NCBI GenBank assembly: GCA_937936215.1
Contig: CALGWX010000064.1
Location: 1 to 6,270, forward strand
Origin: an uncultured Burkholderiaceae bacterium
GTDB lineage: Bacteria; Pseudomonadota; Gammaproteobacteria; Burkholderiales; Burkholderiaceae_F
DNA length: 6,270 nt
Direction: 5' to 3'
The notes under the pieces are model-generated. The model ran no database searches. It was not told the DNA's origin and saw only the letters and a list, made by a program, of their open reading frames with translations. Below, in pieces: positions 4,979 to 6,270 of the stretch (positions within the stretch are counted from its first letter, which is position 1; every line of letters starts with the position of its first letter). Position numbers and translations under genes: made by a program.

Positions 4979-5911
4979 ATGACCTCCGATGCCGCTCCCC
5001 TGCCTGCACGCGCCGCGGCGCCGTGGCTCGCTTCGCCGCTGCTGGCGTGGTTCTTCGTCACGGTCTGGGGTTCGGGCTACCTTGCCACCAAGGCCGGGCT
5101 GCAGCACGCGCCGCCGTTCACCTTCCTCGTCCTTCGCTTCTCGCTCGGCCTGCTCCTGCTGCTGCCGCTGGCGCTGTGGTGGCACCGCCGCGAGCCGCTG
5201 CGCTGGCCGGCGTCGGCCGCGCAGTGGCGCCACGTGGTCGTCGCCGGGCTGCTGATGCACGCCGCCAATCTCGGCGGCAGCCACTACGCGCAGTACCTCG
5301 GCATGTCGGCCGGCATCGCGGCGCTGGTGCTCTCGGTGCAGCCGCTGGCCACGGCGATCATCGCCGCCGCGCTGATGGGCGAGCGGCTGCGCGTCTACCA
5401 GTGGGCGGGCGTGCTGGTGGGCCTGGCCGGTGTCGCCCTGGTCGTCTGGCACCGCATCGACGTGCGGGCGCTGAGCGGGGCGGCGCTGGCCTGCGTGCTG
5501 TTCGCGCTGGTGGCGATCACCGCTGGCACGCTGTACCAGCGCGCCTTCTGCCCGACCGTCGATTTGCGCTCCGCCTCGCTGGTGCAGTTCGCCGCCACGG
5601 TGGCAGCGCTCGCGCCGCTGGCGGTGGCGGTCGAGAGCTTTGACTTCGCGCCGACGTGGGGGCTGCTGGGGGCCATCGCCTTCCTGGTGGTGTTCGCCTC
5701 GATCCTGGCCGTCAACGCCCTGCACACGCTGATGCGTCGTGGCGAGGCCACACGCGTGACCAGCCTGCTGTACCTGACGCCGATCATCGCCGTCGCGCTG
5801 GAATGGCTGCTGTTCGCCGTCGTGCCGTCGATGCTGACGCTGGCCGGCGTGGCGGTGACCTGCGCCGGCGTCGCCATGGTGGCCTGGCGGCCGCGGCTGC
5901 CCCCGCGATGA
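4979..5911 (+). CDS. EamA/DMT family (RhaT/YdcZ-like) membrane permease
   Basis: The 310-residue inner-membrane protein has the standard length and layout of drug/metabolite transporters: two EamA repeats and about ten hydrophobic segments (roughly 20-38, 46-67, 84-103, 107-132, 139-157, 166-187, 199-218, 226-248, 258-279 and 281-303). Repeat 1 carries the typical opening FFVTVWGSGYLATKAGL (25-41), R53 in the second segment, and the GERL motif (134-137) after segment 4. Repeat 2 has AGTLYQRAF (182-190) and the late LTPIIAVALEWLLF (266-279). Such proteins usually export amino acids or metabolites, but the substrate cannot be predicted. The ATG at 4979 places the first segment correctly; no Shine-Dalgarno is present and a -10-like element lies 12 nt upstream, so translation may start on a very short leader. 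The stop overlaps the next gene's start (ATGA), pointing to translational coupling with the MFS transporter. Confidence 0.92.
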   Translation: MTSDAAPLPARAAAPWLASPLLAWFFVTVWGSGYLATKAGLQHAPPFTFLVLRFSLGLLLLLPLALWWHRREPLRWPASAAQWRHVVVAGLLMHAANLGGSHYAQYLGMSAGIAALVLSVQPLATAIIAAALMGERLRVYQWAGVLVGLAGVALVVWHRIDVRALSGAALACVLFALVAITAGTLYQRAFCPTVDLRSASLVQFAATVAALAPLAVAVESFDFAPTWGLLGAIAFLVVFASILAVNALHTLMRRGEATRVTSLLYLTPIIAVALEWLLFAVVPSMLTLAGVAVTCAGVAMVAWRPRLPPR

Positions 5912-6270
5912 CGCTCGCCGCGCTGATCGCGCTCGGCGTGCTGACGCACACGACCTTCGTGTCGATGCGCATGGCCGGCTCGCTCTATGCGCTGGCCAAC
6001 GGCGCTTCGACCTTCACCGTCGGCGTGCTGATGGCGCTGTTCGCGCTGGTGCCGATGCTCACCGCCGTGCGCGCCGGCCGCTGGCTCGACGCCGAGGGGC
6101 CGCGGCGGCCGCTGCAGCTCGGCGCGGCGCTGCTGGCCGCCGGCAGCGCGCTGCCGACGCTGATTCCCTACGCGGTGGCCGACATCGCGCCGCTGCTGGT
6201 CGGCTCGGCGCTGGTCGGTACCGGCTCGATGCTGGTGCAGCAGACCTCGATCAAGCTGGTGGGCGAAGGC
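5908..6270 (+). CDS. MFS transporter, N-terminal part (runs off the right edge)
   Basis: The frame begins at the ATG overlapping the DMT permease stop codon and is open to the end of the window, giving 121 residues. Hydrophobic segments lie at about 2-20, 36-56, 69-90 and 92-112. Between the second and third is AGRWLDAEGPRRPLQLG (56-72), the signature major facilitator loop (G-x3-D-x2-G-x-R-R). The preceding GASTFTVGVLMALFALVPM (32-50) is also typical of MFS segment 2. Substrate and direction cannot be judged from this part. A start further in (ATG codons 20 or 22) would cut into segment 1, so the overlapping ATG is preferred. The 4-bp overlap implies co-expression with the DMT permease. Nothing appears broken within the visible portion. 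Confidence 0.88.
   Translation, partial: MTLAALIALGVLTHTTFVSMRMAGSLYALANGASTFTVGVLMALFALVPMLTAVRAGRWLDAEGPRRPLQLGAALLAAGSALPTLIPYAVADIAPLLVGSALVGTGSMLVQQTSIKLVGEG

Noticed and set aside
4670..5725. Minus-strand open frame of 351 codons across the DMT permease
   Set aside because: It is an antisense shadow with low-complexity Arg/Gln/His-rich sequence; the plus-strand permease has clear membrane segments and family motifs.

Overview
This 6270-base window has very high GC and a strong preference for G or C at third codon positions. The gene complement (a HEAT-repeat/DUF349-type protein, a nicotinamidase, a membrane-tethered TAXI receptor, a tandem universal stress protein and an HprA-type dehydrogenase) and the promoter style suggest a betaproteobacterium, probably of the order Burkholderiales. 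That placement is an inference from protein resemblance and composition. The window looks like ordinary chromosome: I see no mobile element, CRISPR array, tRNA, rRNA or phage gene.

Layout. Minus strand, read from 2526 down to 1: a TAXI-family TRAP-type solute receptor (2526-1174), a PncA-like nicotinamidase (1128-511), then the N-terminal part of a HEAT-repeat protein that runs off the left edge (430-1). The three are co-directional with short gaps and may form one transcription unit. A 234-bp divergent region (2527-2760) separates them from a plus-strand tandem-domain universal stress protein (2761-3660). This converges on a minus-strand D-2-hydroxyacid dehydrogenase resembling hydroxypyruvate reductase/glycerate dehydrogenase (4650-3685); a GC-rich hairpin fills the 24-bp gap. 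A 328-bp divergent region (4651-4978) holds what looks like the C-terminal remnant of a lost gene, an 11-bp inverted repeat and a promoter-like -10 element. Plus strand again: an EamA/DMT permease (4979-5911) overlaps by 4 bp the start of an MFS transporter that runs off the right edge (5908-6270).

How the genes may work together. PncA feeds NAD salvage, and the dehydrogenase uses a nicotinamide cofactor in glyoxylate/serine-type C2/C3 metabolism. The DMT and MFS permeases form a translationally coupled exporter-like pair. The TAXI receptor has no permease partner here. It is anchored by predicted membrane segments at both ends and has a coiled-coil tail, so it may be a sensor or regulatory protein rather than a classical binding protein. 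Its divergent universal stress protein neighbour is suggestive, because a UspA-type protein (TeaD) is known to regulate a TRAP transporter in Halomonas.

The points most worth a second look are the tethered orphan TAXI receptor, the apparent gene remnant upstream of the dehydrogenase, the cofactor-site residues of that dehydrogenase, and two genes whose start codons lack a Shine-Dalgarno and sit exactly 12 nt after a -10-like hexamer.
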